Of a stretch of 14,414 bases of DNA, positions 13,441-14,414 are shown piece by piece (position 1 is the first letter of the stretch; each line of letters begins with the position of its first letter). The position numbers were made by a program, and so were the translations under genes. The stretch is taken from NCBI GenBank assembly GCA_045577595.1, contig JAZNIR010000004.1, positions 1 through 14,414 of the forward strand, read 5' to 3'. This stretch comes from Scatosoma sp045577595. GTDB taxonomy: Bacteria; Bacillota; Clostridia; Christensenellales; Borkfalkiaceae. The notes beneath the pieces were generated by a model. That model was not told where the DNA came from. It ran no database searches and was given only the letters and a program-made list of their open reading frames with translations.

Positions 13441-14414
13441 ATGGAAATGCAAAAGACGTATAATCCGAAAGAATTTGAAGACAGAATTTACGCCGATTGG
13501 GAACAATCGGGGTATTTTCGCGCGGAAATCGACAAAAACAAAGTGCCGTTTACGATTATGATGCCACCCCCGAATATTACGGGGCAACTGCATATGGGGC
13601 ACGCGATGGACGCTACGATGCAAGATACGCTTATCCGTTTTAAACGTATGCAAGGGTACGCTGCGCTTTGGTTACCCGGATGCGACCACGCGTCGATTGC
13701 TACGGAAGTAAAAATCGTTGAAAAGATGAAAGAAGACGGTTTAACCAAAGCCGACTTGGGTAGAGAAGGCTTTTTAAAACGCGCTTGGGCTTGGAAAGAA
13801 CAGTACGGCAACCGCATTATGACGCAACAACGCAAAATGGGTACTTCCTGCGATTGGTCGCGCCAAGCGTTTACGATGGACGAAAAATGTTCGAAAGCGG
13901 TGCGCGAAGTGTTCGTCAACCTTTACGAAAAGGGGCTTATTTATCAAGGCAACCGCATTATCAACTGGTGTCCTTGTTGTAAAACCGCGCTTTCCGACGC
14001 AGAAGTGGAATACGCGGAAGAGGGCGGGCATTTCTGGCATTTGCGCTACCCCGCAACGGACGGTTCGGCAGACGTGATCGTCGCGACGACACGCCCTGAA
14101 ACTATGCTCGGCGACACGGCGGTTGCGGTACACCCCGACGACGAGAGATATAAAAATCTCGTAGGCAAAACGCTTACGTTGCCCCTTGTCGGTCGGCAAA
14201 TCCCTGTTGTGGCGGACGAATACGTCGATCCTGCCTTTGGTACGGGTTGCGTAAAGATCACGCCCGCGCACGACCCTAACGACTTTGAAGTGGGCGCTCG
14301 CCACGGTCTTCCCATCATTCGCGTGATGAACGACGACGGCTCAATGAACGAGAAAGCGGGCGCATACGAAGGGTTAGATCGCTACGAAGCGAGAAAACGT
14401 GTGGTGGCAGATCT
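13441..14414 (+). CDS. valS: Valyl-tRNA synthetase, N-terminal 324 residues (cut by window end)
   Basis: This class I synthetase charges tRNA-Val. The frame is open to the window edge, so about a third of the usual 860-900 residues is seen. Present are PPPNITG (42-48) with the HIGH-type motif HMGH (51-54), GCDHASIATEVK (80-91), CDWSRQAFTMDE (137-148), NWCPCC (175-180), and the start of the CP1 editing domain with ATTRPETMLGDTAVAVHP (215-232) and TGCVKITPAHDPNDFEVG (268-285). These distinguish ValRS from IleRS and LeuRS. Two usually non-Cys positions hold Cys (GCDH for GTDH, GTGC for GTGA). The KMSKS loop, anticodon-binding domain and C-terminal coiled coil lie outside. Expression is from the strong upstream promoter. 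Confidence 0.97.
   Translation, partial: MEMQKTYNPKEFEDRIYADWEQSGYFRAEIDKNKVPFTIMMPPPNITGQLHMGHAMDATMQDTLIRFKRMQGYAALWLPGCDHASIATEVKIVEKMKEDGLTKADLGREGFLKRAWAWKEQYGNRIMTQQRKMGTSCDWSRQAFTMDEKCSKAVREVFVNLYEKGLIYQGNRIINWCPCCKTALSDAEVEYAEEGGHFWHLRYPATDGSADVIVATTRPETMLGDTAVAVHPDDERYKNLVGKTLTLPLVGRQIPVVADEYVDPAFGTGCVKITPAHDPNDFEVGARHGLPIIRVMNDDGSMNEKAGAYEGLDRYEARKRVVAD

Overview
The window looks like the chromosome of an uncultured-type Clostridia (Bacillota). The reasons are strong GGAG/GGAGG Shine-Dalgarno sites, textbook TTGACA-17-TATAAT promoters (several with an extended TGn -10), many U-tailed hairpin terminators, moderate GC coding DNA with AT-rich gaps, and families such as YitT/DUF2179 and a clostridial-type KDG kinase. 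I cannot place it below class with confidence. No phage, plasmid or insertion-sequence genes are visible.

Left part (56-7822): a hexuronate (galacturonate/pectin) catabolic locus. An AraC-family regulator (minus strand) is divergent from uxaB, uxaA and uxaC, which are translationally coupled by ATGA overlaps. A YitT-family membrane protein follows, then a 150-bp structured gap with a terminator-like hairpin, then KDPG aldolase (eda-like) and KDG kinase (kdgK). Together they convert galacturonate to tagaturonate, altronate, KDG and KDPG, and then to pyruvate plus glyceraldehyde-3-phosphate. No recognised hexuronate transporter or pectinase lies in the window; the YitT protein is the only membrane protein of the cluster.

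Middle (7850-9964): a bidirectional terminator separates kdgK from a convergent gene for a 419-residue ferritin-like protein with three evenly built helix pairs carrying E/D-xx-H motifs. Divergent from it is tRNA-Pro(CGG) with its own promoter. The tRNA is followed by a hairpin and then 2.5 tandem copies (period 194-195 bp) of a repeat built from five small stem-loops, with four GAAAT boxes on the left and four ATTTC boxes on the right. The last copy is cut short and joined to another terminator hairpin. This array is the least explained part of the window.

Right part (10024-14414): hypoxanthine phosphoribosyltransferase with a strong promoter, a shared bidirectional terminator, a minus-strand three-gene ABC importer of the SsuABC/TauABC/ThiXYZ type (substrate unknown), and a divergently transcribed valyl-tRNA synthetase that runs off the window end.
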